Source: Planctomycetota bacterium (GTDB lineage: Bacteria; Planctomycetota; Planctomycetia; Gemmatales; HRBIN36). Taken from it: DNA of 40,011 nucleotides. Of the stretch, positions 18,201 through 25,655 are shown in pieces. The stretch covers positions 1-40,011 of the forward strand of contig JACTMY010000017.1 in the NCBI GenBank assembly GCA_014584395.1, given 5' to 3'. Made by a program: the position numbers and the translations under genes. The notes beneath the pieces were generated by a model, which was not told the origin of the DNA, did not search any database, and was given only the letters and a program-made list of their open reading frames with translations. The number at the start of each line of letters is the position of its first letter. Position 1 is the stretch's first letter.

Positions 18201-19822
18201 CCGCCATCAACGTCACCGGCAGCAACACCTCCGGCGACGTCTTCACCATTCAGAATCCGAACGGCCCGCTCAACCTCAACACCATGGGCGGGGCCGACCG
18301 CGTCAACGTGCAGGCCATCTCCTTCGAGGCCAACATCGACACGGGCCTGGGCAACGACGTCATCAACGTCTCCTCCGACGCCGACGTCAACCTAGGCACC
18401 TTGAACAACATCGCCGCCACGCTCAACCTCGACGGCGGAGCCGGCGTCAACACCCTCATCGTCAGCGACTTCGCCGCGGTGGCGGGCAACGCCAACGTCA
18501 TCGTCACCGCCACGCAAATCCTCAACATGGCCGGCGCCGCTGATGATCAGATCATCAACTACGCCGCCACGGGCGGCTCCTGGGGCGGCATCACCCTCAT
18601 CGGCAGCGATGCCGTCGGCGAAACCTTCACCCTCCAGAGTCCCAACGGCCCGCTGACCCTTAACATGAACGGCGGCAACGACACCGCCAACGTCCAGTCC
18701 CTGACCTTCGCGGCCACGATCAACGGCAACGGCGGCGACGACGTCTTCAACGTCTCCTCCGACGCCCCGGCCAATCTCGGCCATCTCAACGGCATCAACG
18801 GCGCCCTCACCCTCAACGGCGGCGTCGGCAACAACCGCATCCACGTCAGCGATTTCGGCAATCCCGTCGGCAACCCCAGCGTCGTCCTCTTCAACAACGC
18901 CATCACCGGCATCGCCGGGGCCGCGAATACCACGACCATCTTCTACTCCAACGCCATCGGCGTCGGCAACTCCCTCGACCTCATCATCGACGGCTCCGAC
19001 CTGGCCGTGGACAACATCTTCATCAACGGCACCCTGGCCGGCTCCAACAACACCATCAACGGCAACGGCGGCAACGACACCCTCATCGTCCGCGTTCTGC
19101 CGGTCAATTCGCCCGGACCGGTGCGGCTCAACGGCGGCGCGGGGGATGATGAATTCGCCTTCGCCAATCAAGCGGCCTTGTTCGACGGCTTCATCGACGG
19201 CGGCACCGGCGTCAACCAGATGAATTACTATCCCTGGACCACCACCGTCCGCGTCGATCTGACCCTGGGCTACGCCACCGGCCTCAACGCCAACGGCGTG
19301 CCGCTGCAGCCCAACCGCATCCAGCCCGGCACGATCCAGAATCTGATCGGCGGCTTCGCGGCGGACCTGCTCATCGGCGACGCCCAGAACAACCGCATCG
19401 AGGGCCGCGGCGGGAACAACTACCTCGTCGGCCAGGGCGGCAACGACATCCTCATCGGCGGACCGGGCAGCGACATCCTCGTCGGCGGCACCGGCAACGA
19501 CATGCTCTTCGGCGGCGGCGGCCGGGATTGGTACTTCGGCGACTTCATCCGCCCCGGCACCGTGCCGGTCCTCCCCGGCGTGATCAACATCGGCCTGCCC
19601 GGCACCAACGTCATCATCCTGAACAATTGCAACGAAGTCCGCCAGGGACCGACCGGGGCCTTCATCCTCGACATCGGCGGCGCTCCGGGCATCTTTGGCC
19701 GCTTCGTCCTGGCGATCCGCGCTGCCAATGGCGCGATCATCGGGCCGGTCTTCGTGCCGGTGAACAATCTGATCCTGGGGCCGTTCGTGCCCTTCCTGGT
19801 GCCGCGCTACCTGGGCGGCTAA
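12269..19822 (+). CDS. Giant secreted/surface repeat protein with LEDRLAPA motif and RTX-like C terminus
   Basis: 2,517 residues from the ATG at 12269, chosen for GGGAGG six bases upstream. A basic N terminus (KKRRVRKP) leads to WLEDRLAPATF (residues 44-54), a motif common near the start of very large planctomycete exported proteins. A Pel-like/beta-helix region follows (GSAANPFRTLQRAVNE). Most of the length is repeats rich in N, G, D, T and V with cores such as LNGGTGDDAINL. There are three repeat systems: a ~1.5 kb module present twice (offset 2,478 bp), four 288-bp units and four 384-bp units. Near residues 2360-2427, GGxGND-type repeats resemble calcium-binding RTX sequence. An adhesive or cell-envelope role is inferred; no catalytic motif was seen. 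Confidence 0.9.
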   Translation: MTATFRRYLDRILASLTSFGSAKKRRVRKPASLWQRRYRPQIDWLEDRLAPATFHVALTGDDVAGDGSAANPFRTLQRAVNETAAANDGNDVIRMGAGLYNQAGVDNAVSIPNNANITNLNILGGWDAAFAAQTGTSTLQPQTAGTGISIAGLSNVVLQRIGVQQATGIGIFANGVNGLNLNLVNVAQSGGSGLNSTGVTGTVTITNSTFTSNANGVTFNSPNAQLVLSSSSLTNNTTNGLLTFAAAGISINDLTLTGNGAGGVIDNTTTVNYLTTTGSVIDVVSLGTSSFQHTRAGTPQQSISYSNVANLAISLGDGNDEIIVNSGTYPLTSLTLNGQGGSDIITYLATNGNDVIDINNLLVTLNGSPAVSTPTFTTTSFETLQVNGRDGDDVFNVLATSVATILNGGTGDDAINLGQPFVGTMDNLLGNVTVNGGTGFNLLQLNDPASSAGHAYVANSTSVVRDGGFTVNYSSIDNLTINAGGGTDTFTITPSTTTTFTIDGGNPFLPAAPGDTLSLALGGVTSPVNFITGPGAGIFNFGNREGIGYFNIETVQTPSQSYDLLLDLNFSIFGNDSDADVIEARLSSDGSLLQLFRTGGGFGYSGIIYQGTASHVNSLTVRGSSDDDTFIIQENNGRILGDSGGFGGTAAGSHLNPFMQGFLNGLGQPANIGVHFDGGAGGNDRVQYRFTTLRHGRYFADSLAAGRSGNVNVGTSGGGTASSLRMSFANLAPIDWFGAGGTLTVDATGISIGGDVLTVQDDGVAGDGVSQVVSTNAGFETNNFTGFDAIEVLGGTGAQTLIMDGLDSAATETAVLLFGTDFAGTDAGNDLLIVRASAAGVTTTLNGGLGDDTFRIGNAANQVGSVLGAVFVNGEGGTDALEYLDQGTAAGSTYGVTSTTITRTGAGTVTYGTVESLLLNAGSGNDVINVLSTLAATPVTINSGGGDDTFNVGSAGTLSGIQGLLILNGNGGTNDVVNFNDQADAGPNVYTLTNNTLTRSVAAGMSFINVEQVTLNASLGNDTINVTSSFATVTTTVNAGGGDDTINVGSAGSLSSLFGPLFLNGNGGANDVVNVNDQNDAGPQTYTITSNTVARSGSGLITYGTIESLIVNASLGNDVINVLSTLADTPVTVNGGGGDDTFNVGNAGTLSGILGTLIMNGNGGANDVVNFNDQADAGPQVYTLTNNTLTRSGAAGMSFVSVEQVVLNASLGNDTINVTSSFATVATTVNAGGGDDTINLGSAGTLDLLLGNLNVDGGAGTNTLNVNDQADANDNTYDLNPTTFVRNGAFTTTYANIANLNVNGGTGSDTFNVTGSASTTFFINGNAPAAPTLPGDVLNFNLAGVVNGRLDLNGPNLGSFSGTGLLPLNYTNIETINGVGGDYELFVNLGSTVAGSFNGPTGFDGAADLTIARLNAAGTQLELLFNGVNAFVGGVGSIRALSVLGSLDADSFRLQEVNGRLITQGVGGFGGSATGSGAHINGQAAGFLIGLSQPTNIQVHFDGGSSGATDRMQFAFTTSRNARYFADNVAAARSGVINVSGTANAPASAFRASFSNLTPLDFFGAGGTLTVDNSGLSGAGDVLTVQDDGAAGDGVSQVVSSNPAFETTNFSGFDAVEVLGGLGSQTLIMAGLDAAATETSVTLFGTDTFGTDAGSDLLIVQASAAGVVTNLFGGAGNDIFRIGNPANQVGNVLGAVFVHGEDGTDALLYEDSGNLVGSTYVLTSTTISRTGVGLVTYGTIEGLTLNASQGADTINILSTLATTPAAVNALGGNDTINVASDAPVNAGNLDGIAGTLTLDAGTGVNALNVSDFSSATANANAVINGTSLTGFAGPTDATTIFYAATGGSFSLITVFGSNLSGDVFTILSPNGPLSLLTFGGADTVNIRSNTFTVNVDTGADDDVVNISSDAPANLGNLNAIGATVSVDLGGGANVLNVSDFNSLTANANVFITNNQILNFAGAADNQTINYAATGGAFSAINVTGSNTSGDVFTIQNPNGPLNLNTMGGADRVNVQAISFEANIDTGLGNDVINVSSDADVNLGTLNNIAATLNLDGGAGVNTLIVSDFAAVAGNANVIVTATQILNMAGAADDQIINYAATGGSWGGITLIGSDAVGETFTLQSPNGPLTLNMNGGNDTANVQSLTFAATINGNGGDDVFNVSSDAPANLGHLNGINGALTLNGGVGNNRIHVSDFGNPVGNPSVVLFNNAITGIAGAANTTTIFYSNAIGVGNSLDLIIDGSDLAVDNIFINGTLAGSNNTINGNGGNDTLIVRVLPVNSPGPVRLNGGAGDDEFAFANQAALFDGFIDGGTGVNQMNYYPWTTTVRVDLTLGYATGLNANGVPLQPNRIQPGTIQNLIGGFAADLLIGDAQNNRIEGRGGNNYLVGQGGNDILIGGPGSDILVGGTGNDMLFGGGGRDWYFGDFIRPGTVPVLPGVINIGLPGTNVIILNNCNEVRQGPTGAFILDIGGAPGIFGRFVLAIRAANGAIIGPVFVPVNNLILGPFVPFLVPRYLGG
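13545..15090 (+). repeat. Large intragenic module, copy 1
   Basis: About 515 residues inside the giant gene, from NLLGNVTVNGGTGFN through FGAGGTLTVD and LLIVRASAAGV to NDVINVLSTLA. Copy 2 has the same order of segments 2,478 bp downstream, measured between the FGAGGTLTVD sites (TTC codons at 14477 and 16955). Boundaries are approximate. Confidence 0.8.
15000..16151 (+). repeat. Four tandem 288-bp (96-residue) units
   Basis: The segment GNDxINV recurs with its Asn codon at 15041, 15329, 15617 and 15905, exactly 288 bp apart. Units 1 and 3 (INVLSTLA) resemble each other more than units 2 and 4 (INVTSSFA), so the array looks like a duplicated 576-bp dimer. Each unit also contains a GGGDDT core and an NDQxDA segment. 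Outer boundaries are approximate. Confidence 0.9.
16010..17560 (+). repeat. Large intragenic module, copy 2
   Basis: Second copy of the ~515-residue module, from LLLGNLNVDGGAGTN to DTINILSTLA, with the same internal landmarks (FINGNAPAAPTLPGD, VQVHFDGG-like segment, FGAGGTLTVD, VLTVQDDG). Copies differ by many substitutions but few length changes. It overlaps the last 288-bp unit because that unit's end is itself the module start. Confidence 0.8.
17590..19050 (+). repeat. Four tandem 384-bp (128-residue) units, last one partial
   Basis: The SSDAPxNLGxLN segment recurs with its second Ser codon at 17606, 17990, 18374 and 18758, exactly 384 bp apart. Each unit continues with a hydrophobic GAxLNLDGG core, VSDF, a FAGAAD segment, INYAATGG and a xSPNGPL segment. 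The fourth diverges towards its end. Outer boundaries are approximate. Confidence 0.9.
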
Positions 19823-19839
19823 GCCGGAATTGGAGTTAG

Positions 19840-19860
19840 CCCCCCGTGCATCACGGGGGG
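19840..19860 (+). terminator. Hairpin after the giant gene, probable terminator
   Basis: CCCCCCGTG and CACGGGGGG form a perfect 9-bp stem closed by a CAT triloop, 17 nt after the stop codon. The following TTAATGATT is only moderately T-rich, so it may be a weak or Rho-assisted terminator. Its loop half is also the first member of a 29-bp phased repeat. Confidence 0.55.
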
Positions 19861-19930
19861 TTAATGATTGAACCGTGCATGACGAAGGATGCGTGATTCA
19901 TCCGTGCATGACGGGGCAAAATATTCTAAC
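19844..19930 (+). repeat. Three 29-bp phased copies of CCGTGCATSACG
   Basis: The 12-mer starts at 19844, 19873 and 19902, exactly 29 bp apart. The bases between the motifs are only partly conserved (TGATT in copies 1 and 2). Three copies, no spacer/repeat structure and no cas genes argue against CRISPR. The rest of the 19823-20029 gap holds nothing else I recognise. Confidence 0.6.
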
Positions 19931-20029
19931 CATCCGCAACGCGGCCGGCGCGGACTTGTCGCCGTGCTGTCTCGGCCGGCGTCCCGTCCCATCGTCATGC
20001 TGCACGGAGCACGCGCATCGTGACGCGGC

Positions 20030-20770
20030 TCAGCGCAACGCCATGAACAAATGGGATAAATCTTGATACGGATGGCGGTCGGGCGGACCCTGGGCGTGCC
20101 ACAGGCGGCTGTCGGTGAGCGGTTCCTTCAAGGCGATGATGGTCGAGGAGACCGTGCCGCGCTCCTGGCCATGAACGCACTGCGCGGGCAGCCCGTCCTT
20201 GCCCGGGAAGGCACAGAGTTGGGGCAGCCTTTTCAGCCAAATCTCCGATGACTGCACCGCTTCCTGATCCGCGAGCCAGGCTTGAGCCAGATGGATCCGC
20301 GGATGGCCCGAATCATTGACGACAGCGCGATTGACCAGCACATGGGCCCCCGGGGGCAGGGGAATGACCTGCAGCCATTCTCCCGACTGCACGACGTAAA
20401 GCCCGTGGGCGTCGCCGATGAGGAGATTGCAGCCGTCGTAGACGCCCGGTTTGGCCACGGCCCGGACCGCCGCGTCGCAGGCTTCCTTGGCCGAGGACGA
20501 TTGCAGTAAATCCCGCACCAGCAAGCCGCGGCTGCGCGGCTGGGCCGGCGGCTCCGCGCGCGGATTGTTGGTGACGCCGACCAGGACGCCCTTGGCGTTC
20601 ACGCCCAGCCAGGTTCCCCCCGCGACAGGGTCCAGCCCGGCGATGACGGGCACAGGGTCGTTGATGAGATCCGGGATCGAACCTTGGCGGGCATAGGCTT
20701 CTTCCCGATTAGCCGCCACGATCAGGGGCGCATCGGCGGCGACGCGATACAGCACGGCCAAGAGACACAT
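20030..20770 (-). CDS. NRDE/TANGO2-family protein
   Basis: 246 residues from the ATG at 20770, supported by GAGGA 8 nt upstream and by the family start MCLLAVLY, whose Cys2 would be exposed after Met removal as in Ntn-type folds. The family signature appears as AANREEAYAR, a variant of NRDE. Later segments GTWLGVNAKGVLVGVTNN and YDGCNLLIGD fit the family. The molecular function of bacterial members is poorly defined, so no reaction is claimed; the protein should be cytoplasmic. It is convergent with the giant gene and divergent from the oxidoreductase, with short repeat arrays on both sides. Confidence 0.86.
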   Translation of the reverse strand: MCLLAVLYRVAADAPLIVAANREEAYARQGSIPDLINDPVPVIAGLDPVAGGTWLGVNAKGVLVGVTNNPRAEPPAQPRSRGLLVRDLLQSSSAKEACDAAVRAVAKPGVYDGCNLLIGDAHGLYVVQSGEWLQVIPLPPGAHVLVNRAVVNDSGHPRIHLAQAWLADQEAVQSSEIWLKRLPQLCAFPGKDGLPAQCVHGQERGTVSSTIIALKEPLTDSRLWHAQGPPDRHPYQDLSHLFMALR

Positions 20771-20874
20771 ACCCGGTTCCTCGCGTGATCGGCCCGCGGG
20801 ACAGTCGCGGCGGCCGAGGGGGCAACGGCGCTGGCACGTTGCGATGGTGCTTGTTTTATGGTTTACTACAAAAC

Positions 20875-20988
20875 TCCGACAGGGATGAATTGAGGGAGCG
20901 TCCATGACGCTCCGTCGGAAGGATTAAGCGAGCGTCCTTGACGCACTACCGGCAGCATTGAACGAGCGTCCACTCGAAGGGAGCCAGC
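20875..20988 (+). repeat. 34-bp tandem array with GAGCGTCC motif, upstream of the oxidoreductase
   Basis: GAGCGTCC starts at 20896, 20930 and 20964, exactly 34 bp apart, and a degenerate half unit precedes the first (CTCCGACAGGGATGAATT). The first unit forms an 8-bp perfect hairpin with CAT loop: GGAGCGTC (20895-20902), GACGCTCC (20906-20913). The array fills the divergent intergenic region and ends at the ribosome-binding site of the next gene. Confidence 0.65.
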
Positions 20989-21987
20989 ATGGCGGAGCAG
21001 GTCCGAAAAGTGAAGTTTGGCATTCTGGGAGCGGCCCACATCAATCGGCGGCTGATCCCCGCGATCCAGAACTCAACCCATGCCGAGCTGCATGCCATCG
21101 CCAGCCGATCGCTGGACAAGGCCGTGGACGCCGCCCAGAAGCATCTCATCCCCAAGCCGTATGGCAGCTATGAGGAATTGTTGGCGGATCCGGAGGTGGA
21201 GGCCGTTTACATCCCGCTGCCCAACGATCTGCACGGCCCCTGGACGATGCGGGCCGCCGACCGGGGCAAGCACGTCCTGTGCGAAAAGCCCTTGGGCATG
21301 ACGGCGGAGGAAGCCCAGCGAATCGTCGATCATTGCCGATCGAAGAACGTCCGCTTGCTGGATGGGTTCATGTGGCCCCATCATCCGCGCACGGCCTCGC
21401 TGCGCAAGGTGCTGGAGGCGGGCACCATCGGCGCGGTGCTGCGCATGACCGGCAGCTTCACCTTCATGATGGATTTCAACCAGCCCAATTACCGGCATCA
21501 TCGGGCTCAGGGGGGCGGCAGCTTGCTCGACGTCGGCTGCTATCCGGTCTATTTCGCGCGCTGGCTGTTTCAGGCCGAGCCGATCCGCGTCTGGGCTGCC
21601 GCCGAGGTTCGCGGCGACGTCGACGTCCGCATGGATGGCTTGCTCGAATTTCCCGGCCAGCGCTTCGCGGCGTTCGATTGCGGTTTCACGCTGCCTTACC
21701 GCATTGGCGTCGAGATCGTCGGCACCCTGGGTCGCATCCTGATACCCAAGATGTGGCTGCCGCCCGAGGTGGCCGGTTTTCAGGTGATTTTGAACAACGA
21801 CGCCGCGACGATCCACACCCAGCCGGCCGCCGATCAGGTGGCCGCGCTGGTCCGCGAATTCGCCCTGGCCGTGCGCGAGGAGCGCGATCCGAACCCGCCG
21901 CCCAGCGAGGCGGTCAAGACCTTGCGGGTGCTGGATGCCCTCGACCAGGCCGCGCGCTCGGGGAGCATCGTTTCGCTGAGCGGCTGA
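20989..21987 (+). CDS. Gfo/Idh/MocA-family oxidoreductase (cytosolic)
   Basis: 332 residues, normal for the family. The Rossmann N terminus reads VKFGILGAAHINRRLIPAI; YIPLPNDLHGPWTMRA and the hallmark CEKPLGMTAEEA follow, with the conserved Lys used in catalysis. The C-terminal domain has GGGSLLDVGCYPVYFARWLF with the expected aspartate. No signal peptide is present, unlike the exported relative at 5328-6707. It should be an NAD(P)-dependent dehydrogenase acting on a sugar-like substrate, which is not identifiable. GGGAG sits just before the ATG. The BSP peptidase gene follows after 43 bp on the same strand. Confidence 0.92.
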   Translation: MAEQVRKVKFGILGAAHINRRLIPAIQNSTHAELHAIASRSLDKAVDAAQKHLIPKPYGSYEELLADPEVEAVYIPLPNDLHGPWTMRAADRGKHVLCEKPLGMTAEEAQRIVDHCRSKNVRLLDGFMWPHHPRTASLRKVLEAGTIGAVLRMTGSFTFMMDFNQPNYRHHRAQGGGSLLDVGCYPVYFARWLFQAEPIRVWAAAEVRGDVDVRMDGLLEFPGQRFAAFDCGFTLPYRIGVEIVGTLGRILIPKMWLPPEVAGFQVILNNDAATIHTQPAADQVAALVREFALAVREERDPNPPPSEAVKTLRVLDALDQAARSGSIVSLSG

Positions 21988-22030
21988 AGGCGGATCAGGA
22001 TCGAAACCACCATAAGAAAGCAGGACTTCC

Positions 22031-23233
22031 ATGACCGGCACGCATCCTCTGACCGGGACGATTCCTTGGCGTTTAGGATTTCTCTGCGGGCTGCTTGCCG
22101 GCTGTTTATGCGCGGCCGGCGGCTTGCATGCCGATGAGCCGAAGAGCCAATCGCCGCTCGGCGGCGGCGGCCAGGGAGACCTGGAATACAAGGTCGAGTG
22201 GTCTCCCGGACAGGAGCGCCTGGCGGCCATTGAGGTCAACACGGGCCGCTGGCGTTCCGTCGGCCCGGTGATCAAGGGCGTGAAGTTCACTTTGGAAGAC
22301 GGCCAGGGGAAGCGCCGCGAGGACAAGATCGGACCCTGCGACGGCGAATGGGAGAAAGCGTTCGAGGTGGCCAAGGAGCAGTCGCTCATCGGCATCAGCG
22401 GCCGGCATGGGGCCGTGCTCGACAGTGTGCGCTTCCATTTCAGCGACGGTAAAACGTCGCCCCGCTACGGCGGCTCGGGCGGCGATCATGAATACCGCCT
22501 GTTGCTCAAGGGCCAAGCGGGCCAGTTTCAGGGGCAGGTGCGCGGCTTCCACGCCAAGGCGCTCAGCAACGCCCTCACGGGCATCGGCCTTTTGCTTTCG
22601 GGCAGCGACGGCCAGCCCGCCGTCCTGCTCACCGACGACCCCGCCGCGGGCTTTTCCGTCACCGTGCGCGGCGCGATCGACGAGGAGATCGCTCCCATCG
22701 CCGGGCAATTGACGACCCTCTTCTATCAATGCTATCCCGCCCTGGTCGAGCGCTTCGAGAATCCAAAGAAACCCGCGGCCCGGCACATCACGCTCACCTT
22801 CAAACGCAACCTCAGCGTCCCGGCCTACTGCACCGGCGCGGAGATCAGCATCAACGTGGACTGGCTCAAGCGCCGGCCCGACGACCTCGGCCTGTTGACC
22901 CATGAACTGACCCACGTCGTCCAGGCCTATCCCGTTTCCAATCCCAGTTGGTTGATCGAAGGCATCGCGGACTATGCCCGCCATCGCTATGGTCCGAAGG
23001 TGCAGCCGGGCTGGCAGCTTCCCCAGCGACTGACGGCAAGGCAAAGTTATCGCAACAGTTATGGCGTGGCCGCGCGCTTCCTGCTCTGGCTGGAAACCAA
23101 GCATCCCAAGGTGATCGACCAGGTGCATTCCCGCATGCAAAACCGGGAGTTCTCCATCGAGGACTTCAAGACCTTGACGGGGAAGACCGTCGATGAACTG
23201 TGGCAGGAATGCGTGAAGGATCTGAATCAGTAA
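22031..23233 (+). CDS. Exported jacalin-like / basic secretory protein (BSP) family peptidase
   Basis: 400 residues. A signal peptide (WRLGFLCGLLAGCLCAAGG) contains LAGC, which could be a lipobox, or may be cleaved later near LHA-DEP. Residues about 50-180 resemble a jacalin-type lectin domain: VIKGVKFTLEDG, LDSVRFHFSDG, YGGSGGDHEYRLLL and VRGFHAKALSNALTGIGLLL. The C-terminal half matches the BSP family, with zinc motif HELTHVVQ and downstream NPSWLIEGIADYARHRYG, both typical. It probably binds carbohydrate and cleaves protein outside the cytoplasm; the linkage is inferred. AGGA lies 7 nt before the ATG. The gene is convergent with sucD. Confidence 0.85.
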   Translation: MTGTHPLTGTIPWRLGFLCGLLAGCLCAAGGLHADEPKSQSPLGGGGQGDLEYKVEWSPGQERLAAIEVNTGRWRSVGPVIKGVKFTLEDGQGKRREDKIGPCDGEWEKAFEVAKEQSLIGISGRHGAVLDSVRFHFSDGKTSPRYGGSGGDHEYRLLLKGQAGQFQGQVRGFHAKALSNALTGIGLLLSGSDGQPAVLLTDDPAAGFSVTVRGAIDEEIAPIAGQLTTLFYQCYPALVERFENPKKPAARHITLTFKRNLSVPAYCTGAEISINVDWLKRRPDDLGLLTHELTHVVQAYPVSNPSWLIEGIADYARHRYGPKVQPGWQLPQRLTARQSYRNSYGVAARFLLWLETKHPKVIDQVHSRMQNREFSIEDFKTLTGKTVDELWQECVKDLNQ

Positions 23234-23279
23234 AGCTGCGGGCGCGGTTCAACCACGCCGCACGTCGCTGGACCGAGGC

Positions 23280-24173
23280 TCAGCGGCCGCGGGCTTTGAG
23301 CGCTTTCTGCATCGCTTCGCCCAGCGTGGCGGGGCTGTCGGCGACGATGACCCCGGCCGCGTTCAGGGCGGCGATCTTGTCTTCCGCTCCCCCCTTGCCG
23401 CCGCTGATGATCGCTCCCGCATGGCCCATGCGCTTGCCGGGAGGAGCCGTGCGGCCGGCGATGAAGGCCGTCACCGGTTTCTTGACGTGCTCCTTGATGT
23501 AGGCCGCGGCCAGTTCCTCCTGGTTGCCGCCGATCTCGCCGATCATGATGACGCCTTCGGTCTGGGGATCGGCTTCAAACAGGGCCAGGGCGTCGATGAA
23601 GGAGGTGCCGTTGATCGGATCGCCGCCCAGGCCGACGCAGGTCGATTGCCCCAAGCCCAAACAGGTCAGTTGCCAGGCGGCTTCATAAGTGAGGGTGCCG
23701 CTGCGGCTGACAACGCCGATCGAACCGGGTTTGTGGATGTGCCCCGGCATGATGCCGATCTTGCATTCGCCCGGCGTGATGACGCCCGGACAGTTCGGAC
23801 CGACCAGGCGGACGGCGCGGCCTTGCCGCCGCAACTGATGCAGGAAGTCCATGCACCGCACCATGTCGAGCACGGGGATGCCCTCGGTGATGGCGATGAT
23901 GAGGGGAATGCCCGCGTCGGCGGCTTCCATGATGGCGTCGGCGGCGGCCGGCGGCGGCACGAAAATCATCGTGGCGTTGGCGCCGGTCTTGCGCACCGCC
24001 TCGGCGACGGTGTTGAACAGCGGGAAGCCTTCCTTCGTCTGTCCGCCCTTGCCGGGCGTCACGCCGCCGACCATCTGCGTGCCGTAGGCGCGGCACTGGG
24101 TGGCGTGAAACGTGCCGGCCTTGCCCAGGCCTTGCGTGAGAACGCGCGTGTTTTTGTCGACCAGGATGCTCAT
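23280..24173 (-). CDS. sucD: Succinyl-CoA synthetase (ADP/GDP-forming) alpha subunit
   Basis: 297 residues from the ATG at 24173, where the family's [22 protein letters not shown] begins. The CoA-binding Rossmann fold, [20 protein letters not shown] and the phosphohistidine loop [10 protein letters not shown] with H251 are intact. With SucC it converts succinyl-CoA to succinate with formation of a nucleoside triphosphate in the TCA cycle. It lies 113 bp downstream of sucC on the same strand. An upstream in-frame start at 24200 exists but adds residues not typical of the family. Confidence 0.97.
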   Translation of the reverse strand: MSILVDKNTRVLTQGLGKAGTFHATQCRAYGTQMVGGVTPGKGGQTKEGFPLFNTVAEAVRKTGANATMIFVPPPAAADAIMEAADAGIPLIIAITEGIPVLDMVRCMDFLHQLRRQGRAVRLVGPNCPGVITPGECKIGIMPGHIHKPGSIGVVSRSGTLTYEAAWQLTCLGLGQSTCVGLGGDPINGTSFIDALALFEADPQTEGVIMIGEIGGNQEELAAAYIKEHVKKPVTAFIAGRTAPPGKRMGHAGAIISGGKGGAEDKIAALNAAGVIVADSPATLGEAMQKALKARGR

Positions 24174-24286
24174 CGGTTCAGGCTCTCTCTTGCTTGGCAA
24201 TCATCTACTTGGCATACAGCGATGCGGTGCACGGACTGGGAACGGCGTTGACAACCCGGCGTTGACCACGGCCCGGGGTCCAGGGT

Positions 24287-25477
<1,191 letters not shown>

Positions 25478-25504
25478 GCATTGAACCCGTGGGCATGGAG
25501 AATC

Positions 25505-25533
25505 AGCTCGCCCTTTGAGCCAAAGGGCGGGCT
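25505..25533 (-). promoter_or_regulatory. Leader hairpin upstream of sucC
   Basis: CGCCCTTT (25509-25516) and AAAGGGCG (25522-25529) form an 8-bp perfect stem with a 5-nt loop, extended to 12 pairs by AGC/GCT and one T-G pair. No T run follows on either strand, so it is more likely a leader structure than a terminator. Confidence 0.4.
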
Positions 25534-25593
25534 GGCTGGACAGCATCAGCCATCATTCAAAGAAATTTGCCCCGCTTTGGCCAGCGGCTTGGC

Positions 25594-25621
25594 AAAAAAA
25601 CCTCCGCCTAGACAGGCAGCA
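25594..25621 (-). terminator. Probable intrinsic terminator of the TPR gene
   Basis: On the minus strand CTGCCT-GTCT-AGGCGG (6 bp with one T-G pair) is followed by AGG and seven T residues (complement of 25594-25600). It lies about 35 bp after the TPR stop codon. Confidence 0.55.
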
Positions 25622-25655
25622 GGTGCCGATCCTCGGGAGGAGGCTTTCGCGGGGA

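Noticed and set aside
19844..19930. CRISPR array
   Set aside because: Only three 12-bp motifs at 29-bp spacing, with no repeat/spacer organisation and no cas genes.
19875..20066. 63-codon plus-strand frame after the giant gene
   Set aside because: Runs through the short repeats and into the convergent NRDE gene; no ribosome-binding site or protein-like pattern.
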